Below, in pieces: positions 36,265-59,905 of a stretch of DNA of 64,000 bases. Position 1 is the first letter of the stretch. Every line of letters begins with the position of its first letter. The notes under the pieces were generated by a model that was not told the DNA's origin, ran no database searches, and saw only the letters and a list, made by a program, of their open reading frames with translations. The position numbers and the translations under genes were made by a program. Where the stretch lies: the NCBI RefSeq assembly GCF_047511655.1, contig NC_133400.1, forward strand, positions 3,633,001-3,697,000. The letters run 5' to 3'. This DNA is from Castor canadensis (taxonomy: Eukaryota > Chordata > Mammalia > Rodentia > Castoridae).

Positions 36265-39200
36265 TGTAGGTCAGTGGGAGCCATAGAGAATCTTGGAGTA
36301 GCAGAGTTCTGTTTTAGACAAATTAGAAGTAAAGATACAGGAGCCAGGACCATGGGCCCTTACAGTGCATTTATGTATGTAAGGAAAAGACATCCTTGGC
36401 CAGACAGAACCCAGGCCAGGACACAAGGCCTGTTAGGGGGAGCCAGGCATCCTTGCAGAGTGAATAACCTGCCCAACAGTATTTGGCAGCCCTGGCTTCG
36501 AGGAGATGACATGGACATTGTTAATTAAGGCCTCTGCCTCTGCATCTCCCTGCCTGTCTGGCTCAGTGTCCTCCCTGCTTGGCAGCCCCTGCATACACAG
36601 AGTGGGCCCGGAACCTGACCCAGCAGATGGAAGGCTCCTCAGCTGCCCACAGACAGGCCTGTGGGTGGGAGGGAGGGGGTGGCGCCCGGCTTCCTGTGCT
36701 CCATCCCGGCTTGTGTGTTTTCAGCCACATTTTCCCACCTCTCTCTCCTCACACCACACTCGCCTCAATCTGGATCGCTTTTGTGAATGGAATGTAACTT
36801 GAGAGCAGGGGATGCTGGGAGGCCACAGATGGAGAAGGTGCCCCTGGCGTGAAAGGCGAGCCAGGCGCCCATGGGCTCCTCTGTGGCCAGAGCAGCCCTG
36901 AAGATGGACAGGGCCAGGTGGAGAAGGCCTAGGCACCAGCAAGGCAGAACCAGGAAAGGGCCTGCCCTACCTCACCGTGTTTCTGGGCTGTGTGCCACCA
37001 AACTCAGGTCAGGCCACCCAGGGAGACTCTGTCCCCTGCCCCTGGGGCACTGGGGTTGTGGTCTGTTCAGGAGGGGCCTGATGACCTCCCACAGCTGGTC
37101 CCAATAACTCTACCTTGTGCCTAAACCTTAGGGACACTCATTTGTTCATTCATTCACTCATTCATTTGTTCAAGATCTATCTATTGGGTGCCCACTGTGT
37201 GTTGGGCACCTGACAGGCACTGGAAGTGGCTGCAAAGGAGACAGCACGCCCTCCCCGCCTGGACAGTGGGGCAATAGCCCACATGTGACTCACGCATGAC
37301 TCTGAGCATCGACACGGATCAGGGACACCTCTGCATGTGGCAGATACTTGACCCGGACTCTGGGGAGAGGCGTTCCTGCCTGTTTCACAGATGAGGACGG
37401 TGGGGTCCAGAGAGACACAACAGCTTGCACAAGAGCAGGATAGAGAGGTGACCGAGGTTCTGCTGACCCCTGTCAGAGGTTTGGGTGTCCAAATGCCATG
37501 TTTCTGACAGCTTGAGCCTCAGGTACAGTCAGGTCTTGGTCTTGGGATACAGGGAGGCCGGGGGCAGGCAGGGGAGCTCCTACCGGGGTCACCCCATTGC
37601 AGCTGTGAGAGAGCATGAGTTTGGGAGATCACTCAACTCCCTAAGACTCTGACCTTTGTCAGCTGTTCCCCAACTCCACCAAAGGGTGAGTATGAAGGTT
37701 AATGGGTCATTTCTGGTGCTGAAACAGTGCCACTTACACAGTGAGCAACCTGCCCAACAGTACCTGGTGGTGTCTTTCCTGTTCATTAAAAGGGATGGTT
37801 AAACTGAGCGGGTCCTCAGAGGCCTAGCCTGGAGGGCAGAAGGATTGGGACCGCACCGAGACCTGTGGAGAGAAGCCAAAAGTGTCTGTCCTAGATCTTC
37901 CTGGCACATCCAACCTGCTGTCTTTCTGAGCATGTACACGTCTACAGAGCCTCAGCCCCTTCTTCAGCAGGGCACTGTTCTTCATGTGACCACCCTGGGA
38001 GGGACTTAGTGTGAGGCAGGTAGGGTGGGGACCACTTTCTGGACCCCAGGCTGCAGGATTTTCTTCCTGGACAGTACAGTGATCTGACTGCAATCCAGGC
38101 AGTAGAGTTGTCATCTCACCCAATGTGGTGACATTGACTCCCAGACTGGCTATACCCACCCACCCAGCAGCTCAGTGCTTGTTGTTTAAAGGACAAAGTT
38201 GTACAAAGCGAAGGACAGGACTGTGCTCTGTCCTTTTGGAATCAGGGCCTGTAGGGATATCACCCTTTGCTCCCTATGACAGAGGAGGCTTGGATAGTGG
38301 CCACTGTCCTCAACAGACCCCTGACTCAATGGAGTTGGTCTTGGGAGTCTTTCCATTTCCCTGCTCCACCCCCTAGGCCAACCAGGCTCTCACTCAGGGG
38401 TGCAGAGACAAGGTGGGGCGGAAGCTAAATTAAAATGGTCACCACACATCATTGGGGAAAGGCAGGAACCCTGGGCCCGTCTGCACACTGGGTTATTGCT
38501 CATTCCTCTGAGGGCAACAGTTCTCTGTCTAGTCTCATTTCACAGATGGGGAAGCTGAGGCCCAGGAAAAGTCAGCGTTGGCTACAGTTACACCGTGGTA
38601 GGTGGTGGCGCTGGGATTGGAAGTCGGCAGTGTGGCTTGGTTCAAGAGTGGACTGGGAGTCTGGGCCAAGGTCATCAGAAGCTCAAAGTAGACGGCAAAG
38701 TAAGGGCCCTGCATAGTTTGGTGTGTTCCTTCCCTTCCCTTTTCTTCCCTTTCCTTCTTTGTGGATATGTTACATATTTTCTTTGAATAAAATTCTGCAA
38801 CAAGGAAACCTCAATCTTTGGACTTTTTAAAACATGTTTCCTGCTTGGCCACATAAATAGTTGTCAAGTCTGTGTTGGTTTCCCCAAGTTGCTTTTTCTT
38901 TCCCCTTCAGTGCTGGGGTCACCCAGTGGACCAGAACTCCAGTGTGGAGGAGCATGACTTCAGTGCCATCCCTGGTCTCCCTGACCACGGTCACAGACCC
39001 TCTGAAACATAGTCTCCTTGTCTGGAGAATAGGCACATGTCACAGGTCACATGAGTCTGCAGGATGTTACGAGGTGCCACAGAACAGCAGCCCCGAGTCC
39101 CTCTGCTGCCTGTGTGCCGTGGGGCCAGCCTCTCCTCTTGGCCCCAAACAGCAGCACCCAGTCCTGGAGCTGTGAGCGAGTGAGGTAGAAGCAGCACCCA

Positions 39201-42200
39201 AGCTTCAAGGGGAGACACAGGGATGCCAAGGCCTATGTGGGTCTTGACCTTCAGCTCTGTTTCCATTCTCCCACAGGGTGTGGGGGTCTACCAGTGGTCA
39301 CTCTTAGCTTTTAAAGGTCATAGCATAGTAGGGTTGGGGGACTAATACAGGGTGTTAACTTTTTGTTCTGCCAAGTAAGGCCATTATGTTTTGTTTGTGG
39401 GTGGAACCCAGGGTCTTATACACTCCACCTACAACTTAAAACACTGCTTACAATCATTGCCGCTTGACACCAAAGAGACACAGGGTCACAAGAGGGACTA
39501 GGGTCACAAGAAATGAAAGATGCTGCCTCTGAGTTCCTTTGGCACTGAGAGAGGCCTTTGCATTTCCCGAGTTCACCGGTGGCTTTGGGCTGTGGAAATG
39601 CCAATGGGCCAGCTTTGGTGGGTTAGCTGCTTCAGGGTTCCTTGAGCTGGGCACCCCTCTATGGCATGTCACCTCCGGAGGCCAGGCCCTGGCTCCCGCC
39701 GGCTGGGTCCTGCCTTGCAGAGTCATCTAGAGAGCAGTTCTCAGGATGGCCAGTGATTCCTCACAGAGACAAGTCCCATCTGACCACATCCCGAGCTCCA
39801 GGAGCATGACTGAGGCCCCTGTGACTGTTCGAAATGTCACTGTCCCCTTGGCATCGCCCGCTTCCCTGGACAGACATCCTCTGGGCACACAGCTCAGAAG
39901 CAGCACCTATGAGATAGCTGTGCACATAGTAGGCACTTGATACGTAGTCCTTCAGTCATGGACCAAGTCCAGGTACGTGTCTTTGAAGGGAGGACTGCAA
40001 GGCCACCGAAGACAAACTTGGTGACTGTGGTGCATCAGCATTGTCCAATGCAGACTGCAGGTGTTTGGACTGCAGTGTTGATTGATGCATTCGAACTCTT
40101 TCTTAATAAGGAAGTGGAGTTTATAAGAGACACTGTGGAGATGGCTGTGATGGTAGAATGAGGAACCTTGGCGTCATTTACCAAGAAGACTGAAGAACCC
40201 ATGCTCTCCTGGGACCCCACAGTGAGATTGTCAGATAGGGCCTCGCTTTTCCCTCCCGTGTTTCTGGGTTTTCTACAGTTAGGGAAAAGCTTTACAAGAA
40301 ACGCATCTTGAGGCTGACATCCCCCCCCTCCTACCCTGGAAGCTGCTAATTGCTCCGGAGGTGTCTTCTCTCTGCCCAGGAGAGCAGCAGGTTTCTGGTT
40401 CCTGTCCTGAGAGCTGGTCCTGTGGAGGTCCTGGTCTCTCGGTGACCTCCCAGTGGACCTGGGACTGTGGCTACTGACCTCAAGCGACACTGAGGTCAAA
40501 GGTTGCTCTAGGTGTGGGGTGACCCCAGGTACCAGAGATGAGAGGACCAGAGGTCACTGGTCTTATAATACAGATAAGAGAATGGGTTCAGAGAGGGAAA
40601 ATGGCCTCTCCCACAGACCTTCTGGGCTTCTCTGTTTCTGGACCCAGCTGGCAGCCACCTCAACCCCTTCTAGCCTTCAGCACAACCAAGCATCACTGGT
40701 CTTTCAAAAGGAAATCGGCTTTGAGTGTTCCTTGTCTTTTTTTCTGCTCATCCGAAGAAAACCAAGAGCCCCTCCTAATGGTTCCAACAAGACTGCAGAT
40801 GGGCAGTAGTCTCCCCAAATTCACGGCTGGGGTCCCAGGCAGTCCCAGGCTGCACTGGCCTGGAGGAAGAGGGGATGCCAGGCCTGTTCTTGTGAGAGGC
40901 ACTTGGGATCGGAGGAAGAGCCAGCTATAGTGACCTCAGGGGTCCCGCATGGCAAATGTGACCATGGAGAGCACTTTGAATGTCAGCATGTGGCTGGGCT
41001 CATTTCTAGGCTGTGGAGTTGCATGTGGTCTCCAGCAGGCCTAAGGATGGTGGTACCCCCTCTCCGCCCCCCCAGAGTTCAACAAGAAGACATTGGGGCG
41101 GGGGGAAGAAATAGACACAGAGAGACAGAGAGAGAAGGGGTGGGACAGAGACAAAGCCAGCACATCCCATGGCCTCTGTCTCCCCACTTTTCCTTCTCTG
41201 GCCACCAGATGTCTCTGTGCTGTGTGCTGTTCTTATTTTCCCAAATTTCTAAAGTTTCTGAGTCAGCCGGTGAAGCAGACCCGCTCACTCCCTCCCCCCT
41301 CCCCACCTCCCCAGGCTGCCAGTTCCCCACACCAAGCCCCAGCGACAGTGCCTGGCCAGAGCCAGGCATCCTGGGATGAGGGACTCTGCTGCCCTCCCGT
41401 GGTCATCAGGTGCAGCACAGGACAGATGCCTTGGAAGTCTGTCCTTATCCGGGCAATGTCGGGGTCTCCAGAGAGAGGACGCGAATGACAGAGACCTACT
41501 TTGCCATTGCTTGGCTTGGAACCAGGCAGATCTATGGGACGTTTGCCCTCTGGGACCCCCATGAGGCTCTTGTGTCTGCTGTCACCAATCACCCCAAAGT
41601 GGGGGACCTCACAGAGTCTGCTCCCTCCCTGCTCTGAAGCAACAGTGCACAGGCTGCCACCCTCTGCAGGCGCCATGGGACTCCTTCCCCATCTTCTGCT
41701 GCTGGTGTCCCAAACTTGGTGCCACTCGACAACAGCTCCTCACTCCCAGCTCTGCCCCTGAGGTGACAGAGCCTCTCCTGGAGTGGCTGCCTGCTCAGCT
41801 TAGAAGGACCCCTGTCCCAAGAGGAGGCCCAGTTGGCTCCAGATGCGTCCTCTGAGCTAATTCCATCTGAGGAGACCCTGTTTCCAAATAAGGCCACAGG
41901 CTGAGATCTGGGTGACTTGCATGTTGTGCATGGCGGGGGCGTGGGAGGGGAGGGGAGGGGGGAGGGGCACTCTTCCACTCAGCACAGCCCCTGAGAGTGA
42001 AGAGAGCTGAGGACAGGAGAGGAATGACGGGGCCAGGGAGGCCACACTGCACAGAGCTGGGCACAGTCCCCCTCATCCTGCATCATAAAGGGAAAAACCA
42101 TGCTGGTCCGCAGAGCCTCTGGTGTCTGCTTGGAGCTCCCTGTGAGAGGTCAGAGTGGTGGCTGTCCCAGACAGAGAATGACAACACAGCAGGGAGCATG

Positions 42201-43159
42201 CTGAGGTTGGTCAGGACCCCCAAGGAACATGGGCACCTGTGAAAAGACATTGGAGAAAGGGCAATACAAAGACCATCTGGAAAAGGGGGCGGGAGCTGGA
42301 AGGAGCTCTACTCAGGCTGGCCATTGCCCTGCCCCTTCATCCCCATGCCAGCAACTTATTAGGGAATTGCCACGATTTTCCAGGAGAAAACACCGAAGCC
42401 AAGAGAGGTCAGGTAACTTGCCTGAGGTCACACAGCAGAGCTGGGGTTTGGGATTTGAACAGGTGTGCAGTCCTTGCCTCTGTGTGTACTTAAAAACAAA
42501 CCCATCTCCATGGTGGGAGTTGAACACACAAACAGTGTAACAGTCACCCCAGGAAGCTACCAATATTTTGCTCTTCTGCACCTCCACCCTCTGCCCACTC
42601 CAATCCTTTTTAATTGGTGGTGTTTAAAGTTGTCTTTTTTTAAGGTAAAATGTATAAATATCACAATTAGCAACATACTTGCCAGTGCAACCTTTGATAC
42701 TCTTTGACACTTTCTCCCTTGTGTACTTTGTAACAATAAGCAGAAACTTTGTACAAGGGAAGACCCAGGAAAGTGAGATAAAACAACTAAAGGTGTTGCT
42801 TTGAGCGGAATTCCCACTCCTTCCACTACAGGCAAGACCTGAGGCCTGGAATTTAGCCTGCGCCTTTCACACAGTCCCATCTGGAGTAAGCAGGTCTCCT
42901 TGCCCACTTGGCCAGGCGCCCAGGGAAGGCTGGCAGGTAGCAAGGAGTGCCCTCCCCCACCCACACACAACACAGCCGAGCCCAGGGTGAAATCCTAGGC
43001 CAGCTGTTTTGAACCACAGGAACCTCTGTCTTCAAAGGGCACATGGGGCCCCTCTGAGATCCCCAGCTGAGGGGCATGATCACCCCTCCATGCCAACTCA
43101 AGACCAGAGGAACCGGAGGCCCTCTACACCTGGCTGGGGAAGCTGACCCCTGGGGAGGG

Positions 43160-43234
43160 GTTGCCCAGCGACCAGCTGCAGCTCCTCCCAGGGCCTGCTC
43201 TGAGTGGCCACGTTGCCTGGCAACCAGGTGGCAG
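43160..43234 (+). promoter_or_regulatory. FAM92B promoter: RFX X-box pair and CTCF-like site
   Basis: At 43212-43224, GTTGCC-T-GGCAAC is a perfect inverted repeat fitting the RFX X-box (GTNRCC n RGYAAC). A second copy at 43160-43172 (GTTGCC-C-AGCGAC) has one mismatch in its right half. CAACCAGGTGGCAG at 43221-43234 overlaps the first X-box and fits the CTCF core closely. The perfect X-box lies about 140 bases upstream of the FAM92B ATG. RFX2/RFX3 with FOXJ1 are the known drivers of ciliary and multiciliated-cell genes, which suits a basal-body protein. No TATA box is evident. The transcription start is not directly visible. Confidence 0.65.
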
Positions 43235-43360
43235 CGTCCCCTAAGCCCAGACCACACAGCTGTGCCCAGCCCTGCCTGGCTCCTCTCAGGCCTGAAGGAC
43301 CCCTGGGGCCCTGTTCTTACTCCCCCAAGATCACAACAGACAGCTGGTGCTTCCACCACA

Positions 43361-55202
<11,842 letters not shown>

Positions 55203-56389
55203 GAAGAGGATCCCTGTGACAGACAGAAGGACTGGGCTGGCCTTGGACCTCAGCAGGCTCTGCTCGTTGTACCCTCAGGGGTCACGGATCCTCCAGGCCT
55301 CAGTTTCCTTGTCTGTGCAGGTTGCTCTGGGGATCACCATGCCTGGCACACTGCCTGGTGCATAGTGCCGAATGCTGTGAGGCTCCTACCAGATCCTTCC
55401 CTGATCTGCAGGCAGGTGATTCCTACCTGTGCTAAGGTTGAAAGCAGGGCGGGTTGGCTTCTTGGGGCCACTGAGACCCAGTGCCACAAACTGGGGGACT
55501 TGAACAACAGAAATTAATTTTCTTTTGGGGACCATGGTGTGGGCAGGGTCAGCTATCTCTGAGGCTAAAGAAGCTATCTGTCCCCAGTCCAGTGGCGGGG
55601 GTGGGGGCTGGCCATCCTTGTCTTTGGCTTGTAGACAAGTGGTCCGACATCGACCTGCACTTCCACATGGAGTCCTCCCTGTGTGCACTCAGCCTGTGCC
55701 CAGTTCTCCCATTTGCAACCCTATTTTATAGAACGAGGGTCCTTGCTCTCCATGGCTCCACCCAACCACATTCTCCAGGATTCCGCTTCTAGACTCTGCA
55801 AACCCGGGACCTAAGACTTCAATGTATGGATTTGGGTGTCACAGTTCAGCTCATGACACATGGACACATGTGTAGGCATGACCTCAGGGCCAAAACACAT
55901 CACAGAGGTCCTCGGGCAGGCGGGGGAGAGGATAGGAGGAGGGGTGAAGGGTTGTGGGTGGATGTCTGCCTGACCCCCCAGGTGCACACATGGGGGATGA
56001 GACCCCTGCACTGTTTCTAGAGTGGTGGGGGAGTCTGCTCCTCCCTGGTGGCATGCCTTGGTGAGACAGAAGCCATTGTGGACATGGCTGGGCTCTGGAA
56101 CTGGATTCCATGCCTGCACACATTTGAACGTCTCTGTCCCTGGACAGCACACACCCTTTGGGGTTGGCAGGTTATACAGTACGACTGAAAAAGAAAAGAA
56201 ACAAGAAAGTATGACTGGGGCAGAAACACGGACGCACTTAGCTGGCCCACAGCCATGCCCTTTGGAAGCTGGACAGCCCTGGATTTCATTCCCTGAGTGG
56301 GGGCCACAGTGTTCTCATCTGCAAAGTGAGAGACTCGTGTCTTCCTCTCCTAGTATCATTGTAGGACAAGTGTCATCACCCCAGTGATT
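55203..56389. other. Convergent interval between CIBAR2 and KIAA0513
   Basis: Immediate 3' flank of CIBAR2 (3' UTR end not seen). It includes a copy of the unassigned old repeat at about 55455-55862 ('acaaactgggggacttgaac', 'cacagttcagctcatgacac'). No coding region. Confidence 0.55.
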
Positions 56390-56395
56390 TTTATT
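56390..56395 (-). terminator. Candidate polyadenylation signal of KIAA0513
   Basis: TTTATT on plus = AATAAA on minus, with a G/T-rich stretch just beyond on the minus strand. A second TTTATT at about 55067 lies inside CIBAR2 intron 7 and is less likely. Confidence 0.3.
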
Positions 56396-59300
56396 ACCCA
56401 AGACCCAGCTGCACAACACCTCTGCCAGGAATTCTCCCCTGACTGAGCCCACCAGACAGGATGCTCACCAAGAAATAGCTAAAGCCCTCAGAGGCTCACA
56501 GAATAGATAAGAGGTAAGAGGATATGTTGTCCTTCGTATTCTGTAGTGAAAGCTCGCCCCAGCCAGTTCACAGTTGTCTGTGGAACCAAGTTGGAAAGGA
56601 CTGATAAACCCAGCTGTACATCGGGTGGGAACTGTGGTTGGGGTCTCCCTCCTGCCCCCAGGGCCCCCAGTGTGTGAGGGAGGTGGCCTTGGCTCAGGCA
56701 GGAGCAGGACTGAGAGCATTTAGAGTCCTGGTGGCCTGGGCTGGGGTCCAGTCCAGACACACTTCATTCTCTAATTTAGAGTGGCCAAGCAGACCACTGG
56801 CTGCTCTGTCCTTAGATGGCCCTTTCGCAGGCCCCTTCCCCGTGCCCATAGACAGGACCTGGTGCTCAGCCTAAGGGGGAGGCATGGACATCTCTGCAAA
56901 GCCACCAAGGCAACTGAGAAGACCACGGACCTATGAGGGGCCCTCATGGATGTGGGAAAACAAGTTCCAAGACCTTCTTTTAAAAGATAATTTACTTCAC
57001 TTTCCACCTTCTGACAATCCAAGGTGTGACACATTAGACGCATTTGTTTTTCTTCACAGGAACAGCTCTGATTTTAGCACTGCTTTGAGACCTTTAGCCC
57101 TGACATTTTCTCAACCTTAAAATAATTTGAGAACATTACCTACAGGACACAAGATTGCATAACGGTGACACCGAATACCAGCATCGCTGGGGCTCCAGGG
57201 GGGGCAATGTTTATAGCTGGTGATGGCAGGTGTAGGGAAGCGCATGTGAGCCACCAATGTCACCGTATGACAGGGCTACAGACTAATGGTCCTACGGCAC
57301 TCGCTCACGTTTTAGGGAGACATGCGTGTTGTCTGAGCCTGTAGCATTCCCTAGCAGACAAGTGTGGACTCATTTCAAGGTGTCCCCCTCCCCTGACACC
57401 TGAACCCAAGCAATGCCATTATCTCTCACAAGGAAGGAGATTGTGTCCACCTCCCCCAGGGCCAGCCTCAACCCCAGCACCATGTTCCCCTCCCCCTTCT
57501 GGTGAATACACTGTCCAGAAGCAGGGGCCCGCCACGTCAGATCTTTCTAGATAAAGTGCAGTGCAGCTGGGGAGTGTGGGCCGCGGCAGCCTCTGCCTCA
57601 CCCTGCCTGTCAGAGCCTGAAGTCTGAGGCTTAGTCGGGGCTGGCTTACCCCAAAATTCAGATTTCCTGTGGGACGGTCGGGAGGGTAGAGAGTGCAGAG
57701 CTGGGAATGGCAAGTCTCCCCGATTCTCGCAGGAACTGAACCTTGAATGGGGGTGCCACCCACTCATGTCCTGTGGACACAGCCTGGCTCAGGGGACTCC
57801 CAGCTCTGTTCTCATCTACTCTTCAGAGCTCAGGCTGACTGCCAATGGGGACACTGCCTGAACCGACCCTGTGGCCAGCACCAGGATGTGGGTGGTCACC
57901 TGGCAGCAGGGCAGGCTGGCCCCAGAGAGGTCCTGGACTCCATCCCTCCCTAGCATAGTTGGTGACACCCAGGCCCAGAGATGCAAAGGGAAATAGGTGC
58001 AGGATGATGGCCCCTAGAGAGCCGGCCATAGTGGACAGACTTCCTAAGGCTGTGCTCACCACTCACTCCGTCTGGTCAGTACACCAGTTTGCGGCACGTG
58101 ACAGGGTGGACAATCCACATGGGGGCAGGAAGCCAGTGAGTCTGCGGCCTGAGCATGGCTCGAGAGACCCCCAGGGGCCTGTCTAACTCACTCAGCTGCA
58201 ACTGTGGACGTTGGCGGAAAGCTGGTCAAGCAAAACGCATCTCCAGGGCTGTGCATACTGGGCCCCTGGGGACCAATGGGGCAGGATGATGCCGAACCAG
58301 CTGGAGCCGGACGGCTGCAGAGCCCAGCACTGGGCAGATGTCTGGTGTGGGGAGGGGAGGCCAGCTCAGCCTCTGAGAGGGGCTCTCACGCCCTCCCCGA
58401 GGCTGGGGCTGGGTCGCTGCCCGCACGAGTCCCTCTTTTGCCCTTCTGTGACAGGGGACATCTGGTTTTAAAGTTCCCCTTTCCCAAGCTCCTATTTTTG
58501 GCAAGCTTCTGCGTACCTGGCTGTCCTTTGTCTGAAGTCTTGGGTACCTGGGTAAGAATTCAAAGTTGACCAGTCAGCATGACCCAGGAGAGCTGGGTGT
58601 GCATCTTACAGTCCTGGCTGTGGCAAGGTGACCCCAACACACCTAAGCGATGTGAAGTCTGGATCTCTCTCCTGGGAACCTGCATAGCAGGTGCTCCTGA
58701 GTGGTGAGCAGCCCACGGAAGAGCTGGCCTCACCACTACCACCTTCTACCACATAAATGGGCTATGACGTTAGCCTCAGACATGGGACCAGGGGGCCCAC
58801 TGCTTCCCCTCAGGGAAAGGAGAGACCCAAGCAGCCTATGACTGAATCAGCACAGGCTCAGCTCCAAGTGATGGCACTGGTTCTAAGCTCAGCCTGGGTT
58901 CTGAGGCCCAAGCTTGGCATGCAGACAGAGCTAGCACACTGGACTGTCCTCTGGTCCTCTTTTCATAAGACCGAGCTCCTCAGCCCACTTTCTTTCTTTG
59001 GGCAACAGGAAAATGATGAGCCCCCAGCCTTTCACCATACAGATAACTTAAGATACCAGAAGTCACTTCTCCTGTCTGTGGTGAGACGCAACACGGGAAA
59101 CACAGCAGGAGCAGTCCGGGGCACGGCTCCACACCTACCAACGCTGCTGACCAATGCCACACCACAAAGCTGGTTTCAAAGCAGGGATTTCCAGTACTGC
59201 GTTGGTTCACCGATTCACATGTCCCACAAGGTCAGACAGCAGGAGATCCGAATGCCCTGCTAACGGGGCTCTCCCAGCATATGGCTCTGCCACACTACTG

Positions 59301-59827
59301 AGGGGACTGAGACTTCTCTGCAGTTGCTTGGCTGCCCTGCCCCGGGCCTGCGGTTCCTGAGCTCAGCAGGGTTGCCAGAGCCCCTTCATGCCACAGAAGT
59401 CTTGTGTGTGCCTCACAAGGGGGCCCAGCTCATGCCTGTTTGGTGGGGCTCTGGGGGAGAGATGTGTCAGGGATGACAGGGGATAAGCTGTTGACCTTCG
59501 TTCAGGCATGCCAAGCCTGCTCCTGGAGACACTGGACAGGGGCACCCAGAGGCAAAATGCTCTCCACAGCCAGCTGTCTGCAGGGGTGCTGGGACAGCCT
59601 CTGGAACACCTGCAGCTTTGCTCACAGCCCAGGGAGGCCACCATGTCCCCCAGCAGACCCGCCAGGTCCCAGGCAGCACGATGTGACCTGAGCACAGCAG
59701 GCTCACCCCACCTCTGTGGAGCTTGCTATGTAAGAGGAGGAGGGAGGAGAAAAGACAAAGCAAAGTCATACTCATGTCCTCCTCCAGTTGCTCTGGGTGG
59801 CACCAAGTCTCAAGGTCATTTGTGTTT

Positions 59828-59905
59828 ACTTGTAGTGCTAGGGATCAAAGCCAGCGCCTTACACACACCAGGCAAGCACTCCACCCTGAGCTGGGTCCCC
59901 AGCCC
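59828..59905 (-). repeat. ID-like SINE
   Basis: 'gtagtgctagggatcaaagc ... caggcaagcactccaccctg': reversed ID unit within the probable KIAA0513 3' UTR. Confidence 0.8.

Larger units (their letters stand above)
34101..43150. other. Intergenic; no gene seen
   Basis: Nine kb of mostly unique DNA leading to FAM92B. It holds a MIR at about 35545-35680 and another at about 42330-42460, and an ATT microsatellite (36230-36263). A CATT-rich MIR/L2-like patch lies at about 37138-37230, and a fragment of the unassigned old repeat at about 41855-41920. The repeat-poor block at 35085-35545 contains a perfect CRE (see findings). No supportable coding frame. Confidence 0.5.

Noticed and set aside
39937-40161. 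74-codon frame in unique DNA ending near 40161
   Set aside because: Short, no domain, no splice context and weak start; nothing separates it from chance.
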